From assembly GCA_035645275.1 (NCBI GenBank), contig DASQMX010000004.1, forward strand, positions 95,043 to 159,042: a stretch of 64,000 nt of DNA, written 5' to 3'. Made by a program: the position numbers and the translations under genes. The DNA comes from Paranoxybacillus sp035645275. GTDB taxonomy: Bacteria; Bacillota; Bacilli; Bacillales; Anoxybacillaceae. The notes below the pieces were generated by a model. That model made no database searches and was not told where the DNA came from. It saw only the letters and a program-made list of their open reading frames with translations. The stretch's first letter is position 1; every line of letters starts with the position of its first letter. Below, piece after piece: positions 7,829-16,546 of this stretch.

Positions 7829-9229
7829 ATGGAAAATAATAAACCGGAAAAAGAGCTGCATCGGGGATTAGAGGAAAGACATATTACTCTTATGTCCCTT
7901 GGTGCAGCGATCGGGGTTGGATTATTCCTTGGTTCCGCTTCTGCAATTAAAATGGCAGGGCCAGCGATTCTTTTGGCGTATGCGATCGGCGGAGCCGTCA
8001 TGTTTTTAATTATGCGCGCGCTTGGCGAAATGGCAATTGAAAACCCTGTCGCCGGCTCCTTCAGCCGTTATGCGCGTAACTATTTAGGTCCTTTAGCCGG
8101 TTATTTAACCGGTTGGAACTATTGGTTTTTATGGGTCGTTACGTGTATGGCGGAGATTACAGCAACTGGAATTTACATGCAATATTGGTTTCCGGAAACT
8201 CCGCAATGGATTTGGGCATTAGCAGCACTAGTGATTATGACAGTCGTAAACTTCCTTGCCGTAAAAGCCTATGGAGAGCTCGAGTTTTGGTTTGCCCTTA
8301 TTAAAATTGTAACGATTGTCTTTATGATTTTAGTCGGCCTTGGCATGATTATTTTTGGTTTTGGCAACGGCGGCGTTGCAACTGGAATCAGCAACCTTTG
8401 GAAGCATGGCGGATTTTTCCCGAACGGAATTACCGGCGTGTTAATGTCTTTACAAATGGTGATGTTTGCTTATTTAGGCATTGAGATGATCGGTGTAACA
8501 GCCGGCGAAGTAAAAAACCCGCAAAAATCATTAACACGTGCGATTGACTCTGTCTTTTGGCGAATTTTAATTTTCTATGTCGGGGCTTTATTCGTCATCA
8601 TGTCCATCTATCCGTGGACTGAAATTGGACAAAAAGGAAGCCCGTTCGTATTAACATTTGAAAAAATCGGCATTCCTGCCGCTGCGGGAATCATTAACTT
8701 CGTTGTCTTAACAGCGGCATTGTCTTCGTGCAACAGCGGTATTTTCAGCACAGGACGGATGTTATTTAACTTAGCACAACAAGGGGAAGCTCCGAAAAAA
8801 TATGCGAATTTAACAAAACGCGGTGTACCTGGGACAGCGATTTTAGCGTCCGCAGCCGCATTGCTCATTGGTGTTGGTTTGAACTATGTCGTTCCTGCAA
8901 AAGTATTTACATGGGTGACAAGCATCGCGACATTCGGTGCCATCTGGACTTGGGCTGTCATTTTACTGTCGCAAATTCGTTTCCGGAAAAGCTTAAGTCC
9001 TGACCAACAAAAACAATTGAAATTCAAAATGCCTTTCTTCCCTTACAGTTCTTATATCGCGCTTGCCTTTTTAATTGGTGTCATCGGGTTGATGGCCTAC
9101 TTCCCGGATACACGAATTGCTTTAATTGTCGGTCCGATTTGGTATGCCATCTTGATTGCGTTCTATTACGGCAAAGGATTCCATAAGCGAAATCCAGAAA
9201 CTATTGCAAAAAACACAAAAGTCAGCTAA
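7829..9229 (+). CDS. APC-family amino-acid permease (AlaP/ProY-like)
   Basis: A 466-residue membrane transporter of the amino acid-polyamine-organocation superfamily with about 12 transmembrane helices. The N-terminal RGLEERHITLMSLGAAIGVG and the unwound first-helix motif GxxIGxGLFLG are diagnostic of the bacterial AAT group. The N-terminus reads very like the B. subtilis alanine permease AlaP (YtnA) as I remember it, but ProY-type proline or other neutral amino-acid permeases cannot be excluded, so the substrate is left open. AGGGAGGAAGG precedes the ATG. It is monocistronic, ends in a shared terminator-like repeat, and is oriented against replication. Confidence 0.88.
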   Translation: MENNKPEKELHRGLEERHITLMSLGAAIGVGLFLGSASAIKMAGPAILLAYAIGGAVMFLIMRALGEMAIENPVAGSFSRYARNYLGPLAGYLTGWNYWFLWVVTCMAEITATGIYMQYWFPETPQWIWALAALVIMTVVNFLAVKAYGELEFWFALIKIVTIVFMILVGLGMIIFGFGNGGVATGISNLWKHGGFFPNGITGVLMSLQMVMFAYLGIEMIGVTAGEVKNPQKSLTRAIDSVFWRILIFYVGALFVIMSIYPWTEIGQKGSPFVLTFEKIGIPAAAGIINFVVLTAALSSCNSGIFSTGRMLFNLAQQGEAPKKYANLTKRGVPGTAILASAAALLIGVGLNYVVPAKVFTWVTSIATFGAIWTWAVILLSQIRFRKSLSPDQQKQLKFKMPFFPYSSYIALAFLIGVIGLMAYFPDTRIALIVGPIWYAILIAFYYGKGFHKRNPETIAKNTKVS

Positions 9230-9233
9230 TGAA

Positions 9234-9312
9234 AAGAGGCTGCCCTAAAAGTGTCTTACCCTACGCATAACTTGCGGAGGCTGACACTTTGCTTTAGGGC
9301 GAGCCTCTTCTT
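9234..9312. repeat. Repeat family C, short copy; bidirectional terminator
   Basis: AAGAGGCTGCCCTAAA pairs with TTTAGGGCGAGCCTCTT around GTGTCTTACC ... GGCTGACACTT. It sits between the convergent permease and liaR genes and can terminate both. The core words (GAGGCTG, GTGTC, GACACTT) are shared with 12930-13043, 20042-20146, 30121-30178, 50856-50963 and 62203-62330. Confidence 0.8.
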
Positions 9313-9317
9313 ATTAT

Positions 9318-9950
9318 TTATTTTACTAAAGAGTGCTTAAACGCATAGATGACTGCTTGAGTGCGGTCTTGGACTCCGAGTTTACTTAATATATTGCTGA
9401 CGTGCACTTTTACCGTTTTTAACGCAATAAACAATTCATCAGCAATTTCTTGATTTGTCTTTCCTTGGGCCATCAATAACAAAACTTCCATTTCCCGATT
9501 CGTTAATTCCTCGTGAGGAAGCCGCTCCTCTTTCTTGCGCATTTTCGTCATCATCTTGTTCGTTACTTCCGGTTCTAAAACCGATTGACCATAATAGGTG
9601 GCGCGAATGGCATTGGCGATTTCGTTGGCCTTTGACGTTTTTAGCATATAGCTGGTTGCTCCTGCTTCCAATGCTGGATACACTTTTTCATCATCAAGAA
9701 AGCTTGTTACAATGATGATTTTTGCTTCCGGCCATTCTTGAATAATTTTCTTCGTCGCTTCAATTCCGTCCATTTTCGGCATGACCAAATCCATTAAGAT
9801 GATATCAGGGCGCAAGTTTAAAGCCAGTTCTACTGCCTTTTTCCCATTATCGGCCTCGCCAACAATCTCGATGTCTGGCTGGGAAGACAAAAAGGCGGAT
9901 ACACCGATTCTTACCATTTCATGATCATCAACAAACAACACTTTAATCAT
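9318..9950 (-). CDS. liaR: LiaR response regulator (NarL family)
   Basis: A 210-residue response regulator of the cell-envelope stress system LiaFSR. The receiver domain (1-120) has the acidic pocket (VDD near residues 7-9), the phosphorylated Asp in LMDLVMPKMDG near residue 54, and the Thr/Lys switch residues. A LuxR-type helix-turn-helix follows (LTNREMEVLLLMAQGKTNQE near 147-166). I take the ATG at 9950, with GAGGG 8 bases upstream, rather than the GTG 9 bases earlier. It overlaps the liaS stop by 8 bases. LiaR is expected to activate liaIH, upstream here in the same operon. Confidence 0.92.
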   Translation of the reverse strand: MIKVLFVDDHEMVRIGVSAFLSSQPDIEIVGEADNGKKAVELALNLRPDIILMDLVMPKMDGIEATKKIIQEWPEAKIIIVTSFLDDEKVYPALEAGATSYMLKTSKANEIANAIRATYYGQSVLEPEVTNKMMTKMRKKEERLPHEELTNREMEVLLLMAQGKTNQEIADELFIALKTVKVHVSNILSKLGVQDRTQAVIYAFKHSLVK

Positions 9951-10989
9951 TGTCCTCACCCTCTAACGACAGCAGTGGAACTCGCACTTCCAAGCGCGTC
10001 CCTTGATTCGGTACGCTGACAATTTGCAACGTTCCGCCAATTTCTACGGCACGCTCGTGCATATTTTGTAATCCATATGATCCCGTCTTTGTTTTTTCAA
10101 CATCAAATCCAATTCCATCGTCTACAACACGCAAAATAACAAGGTTGCCGCGCTTCACTAATAACACTTCGAGCGTTGTCGCTTTCGCATGACGAAGCGT
10201 ATTGGAAACAGACTCCTGCAAAATGCGGAATAAATGATCTTCAATTCCTTTATCAAGCGAAAAATGTTCAATTTTCCATTGAATCTTCATTGGGACTTTC
10301 TGCTGTAACTCGAGTAACAGCTCTTGAATTCCTTCCTGCAGCGACTTTCCTTTTAAGGCAACAGGGCGAAGATGTAAGAGAAGCGCCCGCATTTCCAGCT
10401 GTGATTGATGAATCATCTCTTCGACTAATTTGAGTTGTTTTGCTTGCACATTGTCAGAAATTGTTTTTGCTTCATTGATGGCAGATATCAGCATTGAAGC
10501 CGCAAACAATTGCTGGCTGACGGAATCATGAAGCTCACGAGCTAAACGATGACGTTCTTGGGAAACAATCTCTTGAATGCGCTTTTCTTGTTCTTCTGCT
10601 TTCTCACTCGCAAGCCTTTGCGACAGCTTTGTCTGTTCAGCAAGATGCTTTTGAATTTTTCCAATGCGTGCGCTAATCAATTCCAATTCTTTAAAACGCA
10701 ACGGCTCGTTTATTTCCGCTTGCTGTCCTTGCTCGATTTGCCTTAACACATCTTCTACAATGCGCAGTTGCTTTTTCCAAAAAAAACCAGAAATAACTCC
10801 AAAGACGATACCAATAAATACACTCATACCGGAAACAAAAATAATAAATGGAACATCTATCATCTCTTGTTCCCATAATAAAGACCAGTCTGATAAAGGA
10901 AATACGACAAAAAACGTTGTCATCACAAAAAGAAACACGAAAAAAGCGAGACTCGCACCAATAACGATTTGCCGCTGCAGTATATTCAT
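9943..10989 (-). CDS. liaS: LiaS sensor histidine kinase
   Basis: A 348-residue membrane histidine kinase with two N-terminal transmembrane helices (about 7-30 and 45-70) and almost no extracellular loop, the intramembrane-sensing layout. A coiled linker leads to a HisKA_3 dimerisation domain with the phospho-accepting His in RHRLARELHDSVSQQLFA near residues 146-163, then a HATPase_c domain with the N box (ESVSNTLRHAKA near 260-271) and G box (VDDGIGFDV near 288-296). It phosphorylates LiaR and is held inactive by LiaF. The start overlaps the liaF stop by 4 bases; GAGGTG lies 8 bases upstream. Confidence 0.93.
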   Translation of the reverse strand: MNILQRQIVIGASLAFFVFLFVMTTFFVVFPLSDWSLLWEQEMIDVPFIIFVSGMSVFIGIVFGVISGFFWKKQLRIVEDVLRQIEQGQQAEINEPLRFKELELISARIGKIQKHLAEQTKLSQRLASEKAEEQEKRIQEIVSQERHRLARELHDSVSQQLFAASMLISAINEAKTISDNVQAKQLKLVEEMIHQSQLEMRALLLHLRPVALKGKSLQEGIQELLLELQQKVPMKIQWKIEHFSLDKGIEDHLFRILQESVSNTLRHAKATTLEVLLVKRGNLVILRVVDDGIGFDVEKTKTGSYGLQNMHERAVEIGGTLQIVSVPNQGTRLEVRVPLLSLEGEDND

Positions 10990-11720
10990 CTTCGTTTCAC
11001 CTCTAAATTTCCGATCATCATAGAGGTGATAATTTTAATTTTTTGTGCCGCCCTTTCATATCCTGCTGTTTGGAAATGAAGCGTTTCGTTCCATACTTTC
11101 ATTTCGCCGTGCTCGAAGATGGCGAAAGAACCAGCAATAACCGAATGATGAACGCTCACTTCAATCTCATAAGGTACAATAATTTGAATGTTTCCGAGAA
11201 TATTGCGAATCACGATAACAGCTTCACCTTTAGGAAGCAACGTATAACTTAAATCAATAATCGTATCGCCAACGCCCGTTTGAATGTTTACATCGTTCCA
11301 TTCATATATATATTCCGGTGTCTTTTGACTCCCAAACCAGATATTTTTCAATAGTGGTTTTCTTCTAAGGAGAGATTCTCCTACTTGAATCTTTCCAGTC
11401 TCTTGAATAGATGGAGCGATATACGTTGGTTTTTGTTTTGAGCGGACAAATTGAATAATCATATACATAAGATAAACAAACAACAAAAATCGAAATGCCA
11501 TCATATGAAAAACTAAAATTATTAAGCTGATGACACCAAACCAGAACAAAACTGTCCCAGATGTTCGCGGCATCCGCTTCCGGCCTATATAAATACAGCC
11601 AATCGCAATCACTAGGAAGAAAATAGCACCTCCATGAAAAAACAATAGTTCTCCTAAGAAAAGAATCACTCCGATAAAAAGAACCCAACTTATAAAATCT
11701 TTTTTCAGTTGATTTACCAT
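10986..11720 (-). CDS. liaF: LiaF, membrane inhibitor of LiaRS
   Basis: A 244-residue protein with about four N-terminal membrane helices (residues 1-90) and a soluble C-terminal beta-rich domain of the LiaF/DUF2154 type (residues ~120-240, with GVGDTIIDLSYTLLPKGEAV). In B. subtilis LiaF keeps LiaS inactive until the envelope is stressed. It lies directly upstream of and overlaps liaS. Confidence 0.9.
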   Translation of the reverse strand: MVNQLKKDFISWVLFIGVILFLGELLFFHGGAIFFLVIAIGCIYIGRKRMPRTSGTVLFWFGVISLIILVFHMMAFRFLLFVYLMYMIIQFVRSKQKPTYIAPSIQETGKIQVGESLLRRKPLLKNIWFGSQKTPEYIYEWNDVNIQTGVGDTIIDLSYTLLPKGEAVIVIRNILGNIQIIVPYEIEVSVHHSVIAGSFAIFEHGEMKVWNETLHFQTAGYERAAQKIKIITSMMIGNLEVKRR

Positions 11721-11817
11721 GAGAGGCGCCTCCCTTCCTCCGATTGATCCGTTTTCTTATATTACGAAAATGAAAAAGGCGCAGAGATCTACGCCCTTTT
11801 AGAATACCACGTTTATA

Positions 11818-12465
11818 TTAGGAATTTGAATGAGTTTCTTGCTTTTTTAATTCCTTTTCCAGCTGAGCAATGCGGGCATCAATCGTGCTGGAATAATAAG
11901 CTGAGCTGACTTGCTGCTCTAATCGTTCAAGGTATTGCTCAATTTCGGCAAAACGAGAAAAAGGTTTGTTTCCGTATAGGTCTTGTTCCAATACTTTGTT
12001 TATTCGATAATAAGCGCGTGCTACATTTTCCCTCCCCATCAGCTCCATACGTTTAATATGCATATCTTTCAATTTATGTTTCATCTCTTCGTATTTGCGC
12101 TCTAATTCTTCAAGCTGATGTAGCGCTTGATCAAGAGATTGTTTTAATCTTGAAGCGCGTTCTTCATATTTCATTTGTTCTTGAACAGCAAATTCATATA
12201 GTTCTGTCTCCCCTGCTTGCGAAGCAATTTCTGCTTGGTGCTTGCGTTTTTCTCCAAGTTCCTGCGCATAATAGTATTCACGTGCAAGCTCTTCCTTCAA
12301 TAAATGCTGGCGCTCAACAAGTTTTCGTACCTTTTCGACTTCCTGTTCACATTGACGTAAATATTCATTCAATAAGGCGATTGGATTTTGTCGTTCTTTT
12401 TGCTCAAGTATATCATGTAAATCAGCCATGATGACATTTTTAATCCGTGTCAATAAGTTGCTCAT
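11818..12465 (-). CDS. liaH: LiaH, PspA/IM30-family membrane-stress protein
   Basis: A 215-residue phage-shock-protein homologue, almost entirely alpha-helical coiled coil rich in Glu, Lys and Gln. It begins MSNLLTRIKNVIMADLHDIL, the amphipathic PspA start. PspA/LiaH proteins form large oligomers that protect stressed membranes. I choose the ATG at 12465 because AAGAGGAG lies 8 bases upstream; a longer frame reading 14 codons further has no such site. It is 14 bases after liaI and 97 bases before liaF, and is the expected main target of LiaR. Confidence 0.93.
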   Translation of the reverse strand: MSNLLTRIKNVIMADLHDILEQKERQNPIALLNEYLRQCEQEVEKVRKLVERQHLLKEELAREYYYAQELGEKRKHQAEIASQAGETELYEFAVQEQMKYEERASRLKQSLDQALHQLEELERKYEEMKHKLKDMHIKRMELMGRENVARAYYRINKVLEQDLYGNKPFSRFAEIEQYLERLEQQVSSAYYSSTIDARIAQLEKELKKQETHSNS

Positions 12466-12479
12466 ATCTTTCACTCCTC

Positions 12480-12824
12480 TTAATAATTTCGTTTTAACTC
12501 TGCCCATTGCTTTTCAAAGTTTGTAAATGGATCGTCTACAGGTCTTCTTTCTTTGTTTTCATTCCATTTCTTGTACACGATATATAACACATATGCCGCT
12601 ACCATACCGAGAATAGCTGGCACATTTGAAGCAGAAGCAGATAATGCAATCAGTCCAAGGACAGCCCAAAACACTTTTTTTCCAGTCGATTCTGCTTTCA
12701 TAAATTGTTTAAACGAATAGTAAAGAATGATTAAACTGATTGCGAGACCAACCATCGGCCCGAGGTTGGCAAGCAGCACTGCCGCTGCAATTCCTCCTGC
12801 TATAAGTAATCCGAATTTTTTCAT
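12480..12824 (-). CDS. liaI: LiaI-like small membrane protein
   Basis: A 114-residue protein with three or four hydrophobic helices in residues 5-85 and a charged C-terminal tail (NENKERRPVDDPF). Position directly before liaH and size match LiaI, which anchors LiaH at the membrane in B. subtilis. AAGGAGGGC precedes the ATG. It is the first gene of liaI-liaH-liaF-liaS-liaR; no liaG lies between liaH and liaF. Confidence 0.82.
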   Translation of the reverse strand: MKKFGLLIAGGIAAAVLLANLGPMVGLAISLIILYYSFKQFMKAESTGKKVFWAVLGLIALSASASNVPAILGMVAAYVLYIVYKKWNENKERRPVDDPFTNFEKQWAELKRNY

Positions 12825-12864
12825 TGTCCGTTGCCCTCCTTTCTTACCTTCATCTTATCTTCAA

Positions 12865-12920
12865 TCCAAAATTTACATAATGAACTACAGCTATATTTTT
12901 GTCTAAGACTTGAGACGTAT
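12865..12920 (-). promoter_or_regulatory. Candidate liaI promoter and LiaR-type inverted repeat
   Basis: On the minus strand AGTCTTAGACA (12900-12910) is a near-perfect inverted repeat about 75 bases before liaI, of the AGTCT-n-AGACT type I associate with LiaR/VraR operators. TTAGAC inside it could be a -35 with CATTAT 18 bases later as a weak -10. The assignment is by position and resemblance only. Confidence 0.35.
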
Positions 12921-12929
12921 TAATAAAAA

Positions 12930-13043
12930 AAGTGGCCCATAAGTGTCTGATCTCACGCGCATTTCACAATATATAGTTCATTTATCTAATGTTATGTCCT
13001 ATATATTGTGTTGCGAAGTCTGACACTTTGGGCCATCCTCTTA
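12930..13043 (-). repeat. Repeat family C, full-length copy
   Basis: Outer arms GTGGCCCATAAGTGTCTGA / TCAGACTTT-type (TCTGACACTTTGGGCCAT) and a second internal inverted repeat CACAATATATAG / CTATATATTGTG around TAACATTAGATAAATG. On the minus strand it matches the copy at 62203-62330 across the whole inner part. It lies between the promoter region of the lia operon and the 3' end of the ATPase-like gene at 13072, as a terminator would for plus- or minus-strand transcripts. Confidence 0.85.
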
Positions 13044-13071
13044 ACAATCAATCACTCTTAGAAAAGAGATG

Positions 13072-14472
13072 CTACTTTGCCATCATATAAGCTTGCTTCG
13101 GATGGTTCGGTTGATCTGGGTATTTTAACTGTATTTTTCCTTCGCTTAATAACTTGGCTAAATAATTATTCCTCAGCCCGTCTGGTGTTCTTTCCAGCAA
13201 ATAAGCTAATTCCTTCAACATTAATGGTCTTTTCGAACAAAGCTGTAAAATAATCTCTTCCATAATAGTTGGACTGAGACGTTTTTTCTTACGGGCTAAT
13301 TCGGCGATCCTCCATAATTCGTCTTCTATTTCTTCTTGAACCGTTTTGTTTCTGACTGTCTCATCGACATCTTCTTCCATTTTCTGCATCAGTCGAGAAA
13401 CATGATTATTATTTACGGAGTTTGACTCTTTATTTACGGAGTTAACACTGTTATTTAAGGAGTTGTCCGATTTATTTACGTAGTCGAGTTCGTTATTCAC
13501 GGAGTTAAACGTTTTATTATCGGAGTTGTCCGATTTATTTACGGAGTTCACTTCTTTATTTATGAAGTTAAACTCTTTATTTACGGAGTTTTTCTTTTTA
13601 TTTATGGAGTTATCTTCAGAGCTAATATCCGTAACGAAAAAATCCAATTCCTCATCTATATTGCTCATATGGTCTTCGTGTTGATGAACATTTGCTAAAA
13701 TGCTTAATGTTAAAACCGTCCGTTTTGACTGAAGGTGTTGTACTAATTCAGGCTTTGGCCAATATTGTTGTTTCCAAGTTAATTCAATGCTTTTTAATCC
13801 TGAACCAGCCCGTTTGCAAAGACCGATTAAAATAAACATTTTAAACAGATTCGGATTACGTAAATTGCTGATTCCACCTTCAAAGGCTTGTTCGATCGAA
13901 GGGCGGAAAAGACCAGGATTAGAAAAACGGAACAAATTCTGTTCTTTTTCAATAACAATGCCGCCTTCACCATCATAATCACAATGGACGATCGCATTGA
14001 TTAACGCTTCGTGTAAAGCAGAGCGAATCGCTGGTTCAGCAAACGAATCCGCAGCAATGTGGGACATTACTTTAAAATAAAAATCATACACATTGCCTGA
14101 CCACGTGCCATCTTGTGACGTAAACCGCTTTGACCACGTACCATTTACTATATTCGACAAATTTTCTCGATATTCGAGAAAATATTGCGGTAAAACTTCT
14201 GTAATGATTCTTTCTTCACTGAACATTAATAACCCCGCAAGAGTGACTCCTTCTTTGCTGCTGTTTCGCAGTTTCCCCCATGCACCAATTTTGTATAAAA
14301 ATTCTTTCGTCTCAAGGCCGTTCCAAGGATGGTTCGGTTTCACCGCAGCAAACCGTTCCCGGTAACTTTTGACAGATTCATAATTTAATTCATTTAATCC
14401 ATAATGCTCCAAAATCAAATTATCCTGTAACCCTGATGAATGATCAGTTGGATAAACTGTATTTTTATTCAC
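13072..14472 (-). CDS. GHKL-ATPase/winged-helix regulator-like protein lacking an AlbA_2 domain, with VNK repeats
   Basis: A 466-residue protein matching the second half of the family often annotated as putative transcriptional regulators or RecG-like proteins. Those have an N-terminal Schlafen AlbA_2 domain, a GHKL-type ATPase domain and a C-terminal winged helix. Here residues 20-110 match the usual linker region (WNGLETKEFLYKIGAWG, VTLAGLLMF), residues 150-230 the ATPase (HEALINAIVHCDY; RAGSGLKSI) and 400-466 the winged helix. The AlbA_2 domain expected before residue 1 is missing, and a family A repeat lies 37 bases upstream, so the gene may be truncated. Residues 287-356 are a low-complexity array of NSVNK-like units. 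Function unknown; the family is linked to DNA-associated or defence roles only loosely. Confidence 0.7.
   Translation of the reverse strand: MNKNTVYPTDHSSGLQDNLILEHYGLNELNYESVKSYRERFAAVKPNHPWNGLETKEFLYKIGAWGKLRNSSKEGVTLAGLLMFSEERIITEVLPQYFLEYRENLSNIVNGTWSKRFTSQDGTWSGNVYDFYFKVMSHIAADSFAEPAIRSALHEALINAIVHCDYDGEGGIVIEKEQNLFRFSNPGLFRPSIEQAFEGGISNLRNPNLFKMFILIGLCKRAGSGLKSIELTWKQQYWPKPELVQHLQSKRTVLTLSILANVHQHEDHMSNIDEELDFFVTDISSEDNSINKKKNSVNKEFNFINKEVNSVNKSDNSDNKTFNSVNNELDYVNKSDNSLNNSVNSVNKESNSVNNNHVSRLMQKMEEDVDETVRNKTVQEEIEDELWRIAELARKKKRLSPTIMEEIILQLCSKRPLMLKELAYLLERTPDGLRNNYLAKLLSEGKIQLKYPDQPNHPKQAYMMAK
13405..13614 (-). repeat. In-frame minisatellite coding NSVNK-type units
   Basis: About nine degenerate 18-24 base units (plus-strand core TTTATTTACGGAGTT) encode a chain of NSVNK, NFINK and SDNSDNK words between the ATPase and winged-helix domains. 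The reading frame stays open throughout. It probably forms a flexible linker. Confidence 0.85.
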
Positions 14473-14823
14473 TTCTACTCTCCCTCTTAAACTATTTTAT
14501 AAAAATAAAGTACAACTTCATCAGTGGAGGATGAAGAAAACCCCACTGATGTTAGTTGAACTTATCGCACTTCTAGCGTCCGTTAGAACGTGATAAATCA
14601 GCGCGCCAATTACCAGCTTCTTTCTCTATTTTATCATCTTTCACATTCATTGAGCGTTTATTGCCTGAAAAAAGGAACGGTACTGCTATATGTTTTCACG
14701 ATCTTATGTAAACTAAGACAACCTAATATACGTTATCCATTATAAATGGCTGACACGCCATACATGAATTTTTATTTATTGGGAATTTTATGTAATAAAA
14801 CGATGAATGGAGGGAATTTTTCA
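14473..14823. other. Divergent intergenic region with a family A repeat
   Basis: Between the truncated ATPase-like gene and the FAD-Rieske gene. It holds the family A repeat at 14509-14596 and otherwise unremarkable AT-rich DNA. A frame open from 14746 in phase with the FAD-Rieske gene lacks a ribosome site and is not taken as coding. Confidence 0.6.
14509..14596 (+). repeat. Repeat family A, copy without inner hairpin
   Basis: CAACTTCATCAGTGGAGG ... CCCCACTGATGTTAGTTGAA then CTTATCGCACTTCTAGCGTC CGTTAGAACG. It matches the copy at 2432-2560 but lacks the CTCCCACC hairpin, as if it had been deleted. The arms CATCAGTGG / CCACTGATG form a stem. Confidence 0.8.
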
Positions 14824-16362
14824 ATGAATGAAATGAACAAAGCTGAGGGAGTTCTGCCGCAATTTCCCGAACCATATTGGCGGGATTTTATAAAGCTTCC
14901 GTCATTTTCAAAACTTAACAAGGATATCAATGTAGATGTCGCCATTGTCGGCGGAGGAATATCGGGAATAACAGCGGCTTATTTGCTTGCTCAGCACGGA
15001 GTAAAAGTCGCGCTCATCGAAGCAGATCGCATTTTAAACGGAACAACCGGCCATACAACCGCAAAAGTCACGGCACAACATGGTCTTATTTATGACGAGT
15101 TTATCAATCATTTAGGTGAAGAAAAAGCAAGGATGTATTATGAAGCTGCTAACGATGCGCTGCAGTTTATTAAGAATACAGTTCGCGAGCATAACATTGA
15201 ATGTGATTTGACAGAAGAAGATGCCTATGTATACACGAATTCTCATCCATACATAAGCAAAGTCATTAATGAATTTAAAGCATATGAAAAATTAGGAATT
15301 AATGGGGCGTTTGTAGAAAGTATTCCTCTTCCTATACAGATAAAAGCAGCGGTAGTCATGAAAAATCAGGCTCAATTCCATCCTCTAAAATATTTAACAA
15401 AACTTGTCGAACTAATGGAACAAAATGGTGTTGAAATCTATGAACATACAACCGCTATTGATGTCGAAAGAGGAACACAGCCAAAAGTAGTAACGAGAGA
15501 CGGATATAAAATTACATGCGAAAATGTGATAGCCTGTTCCCATTTCCCTTTTTATGATGCCGGATTTTACTTCTCAAGAATGTATGCAGAACGCTCTTAC
15601 ATCATTGCTGTGAAAACAGAAAAAGACTATCCCGGCGGTATGTATATTAGTGCCGAAGATCCTATACGTTCGCTCCGATACGCTAATGTGAACGGAGAAA
15701 AGCTTGTGTTAATCGCGGGGGAAAACCATAAAACAGGACAAGGTGTTCCGATGATGCAACATTATGCATCTCTGCAATCTTTCGGTGACGAAGTATTGGG
15801 AATCAAAGAAATTCCTTATCGCTGGTCTACCCAAGACTTCACAACATTAGATAAAGTTCCTTATATCGGGCAAATGAATAATGGTACACCAAATATCTTC
15901 GTTGCGACAGGATATCGAAAATGGGGAATGACAAATGGAACTGCCGCAGCATTGTTGCTGACAGATTTAATCATGAAAAAAGAAAACCGCTATCGCGAGC
16001 TTTATACGCCATCGAGATTTTATGCCGATCCTAGCGTGAAAAAGTTTATTTCGATGAACACAGATGTTGCCAAACATTTAATTGAAGGAAAGCTGGAATT
16101 TGCCCTAAGAAAACCTGAAGATTTATCCAACGATGAAGGAGCGGTCGTTTCCGTTAACGGGAAAAGGGCTGGGGCCTACAAAGACGAAGAAGGAAAGTTG
16201 CATATTGTTGACACAACATGCACACATATGCGCTGTGAGCTGGAATGGAACAGCGGCGATCGGACATGGGACTGTCCTTGCCACGGTTCAAGATTTTCCA
16301 TCGATGGCGATGTCATTGAAGGTCCGGCAAAAAAGCCTTTAAAGAAAGTTGATTTGGAATAA
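14824..16362 (+). CDS. FAD-dependent oxidoreductase with C-terminal Rieske [2Fe-2S] domain (YhfW-like)
   Basis: A 512-residue flavoprotein of the DadA/glycine-oxidase type fused to a Rieske domain. The dinucleotide fold is VGGGISGITAAYLLAQHGVK near residues 42-61. The Rieske cluster ligands are CTH near residue 465 and CPCH near 484. B. subtilis YhfW has this domain order; its substrate is not known to me. I choose the ATG at 14824 (MNEMNKAEGV) because GGAGGG lies 9 bases upstream; a frame 26 codons longer has no ribosome site. It is a single gene with a strong terminator, on the strand opposite to replication. Confidence 0.88.
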   Translation: MNEMNKAEGVLPQFPEPYWRDFIKLPSFSKLNKDINVDVAIVGGGISGITAAYLLAQHGVKVALIEADRILNGTTGHTTAKVTAQHGLIYDEFINHLGEEKARMYYEAANDALQFIKNTVREHNIECDLTEEDAYVYTNSHPYISKVINEFKAYEKLGINGAFVESIPLPIQIKAAVVMKNQAQFHPLKYLTKLVELMEQNGVEIYEHTTAIDVERGTQPKVVTRDGYKITCENVIACSHFPFYDAGFYFSRMYAERSYIIAVKTEKDYPGGMYISAEDPIRSLRYANVNGEKLVLIAGENHKTGQGVPMMQHYASLQSFGDEVLGIKEIPYRWSTQDFTTLDKVPYIGQMNNGTPNIFVATGYRKWGMTNGTAAALLLTDLIMKKENRYRELYTPSRFYADPSVKKFISMNTDVAKHLIEGKLEFALRKPEDLSNDEGAVVSVNGKRAGAYKDEEGKLHIVDTTCTHMRCELEWNSGDRTWDCPCHGSRFSIDGDVIEGPAKKPLKKVDLE

Positions 16363-16371
16363 AGTGATTCT

Positions 16372-16406
16372 AAAAACCCCCTCTCTTCTTAGAGAAAGGG
16401 GGTTTT
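16372..16406 (+). terminator. Terminator of FAD-Rieske gene
   Basis: AAAACCCCCTCTC / GAGAAAGGGGGTTTT hairpin 10 bases after the stop codon. Confidence 0.88.
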
Positions 16407-16467
16407 GGGCATAGAAAATAGGTTCTGAGACACAGAAACGACAGCATACACAATAATGCTCCATCGT

Positions 16468-16529
16468 TTTAACATGTTCACCGAGAAGTCTCCCACCTCT
16501 AAACAACGTGTAGGTGGGAGAGGTTCATG
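16468..16529 (+). repeat. Repeat family B, copy 2
   Basis: AACATGTTCACCGAGAAGTC then stem CTCCCACCTCTA / TGTAGGTGGGAG with loop AACAACG and end AGGTTCATGA. It lies between the FAD-Rieske terminator and the promoter of the spore cluster. Confidence 0.88.
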
Positions 16530-16546
16530 AGTATGGGCATTGGATT

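Noticed and set aside
13405..13614. Repeat array considered as CRISPR
   Set aside because: Units are degenerate and contiguous, in frame with a coding sequence, without spacers.
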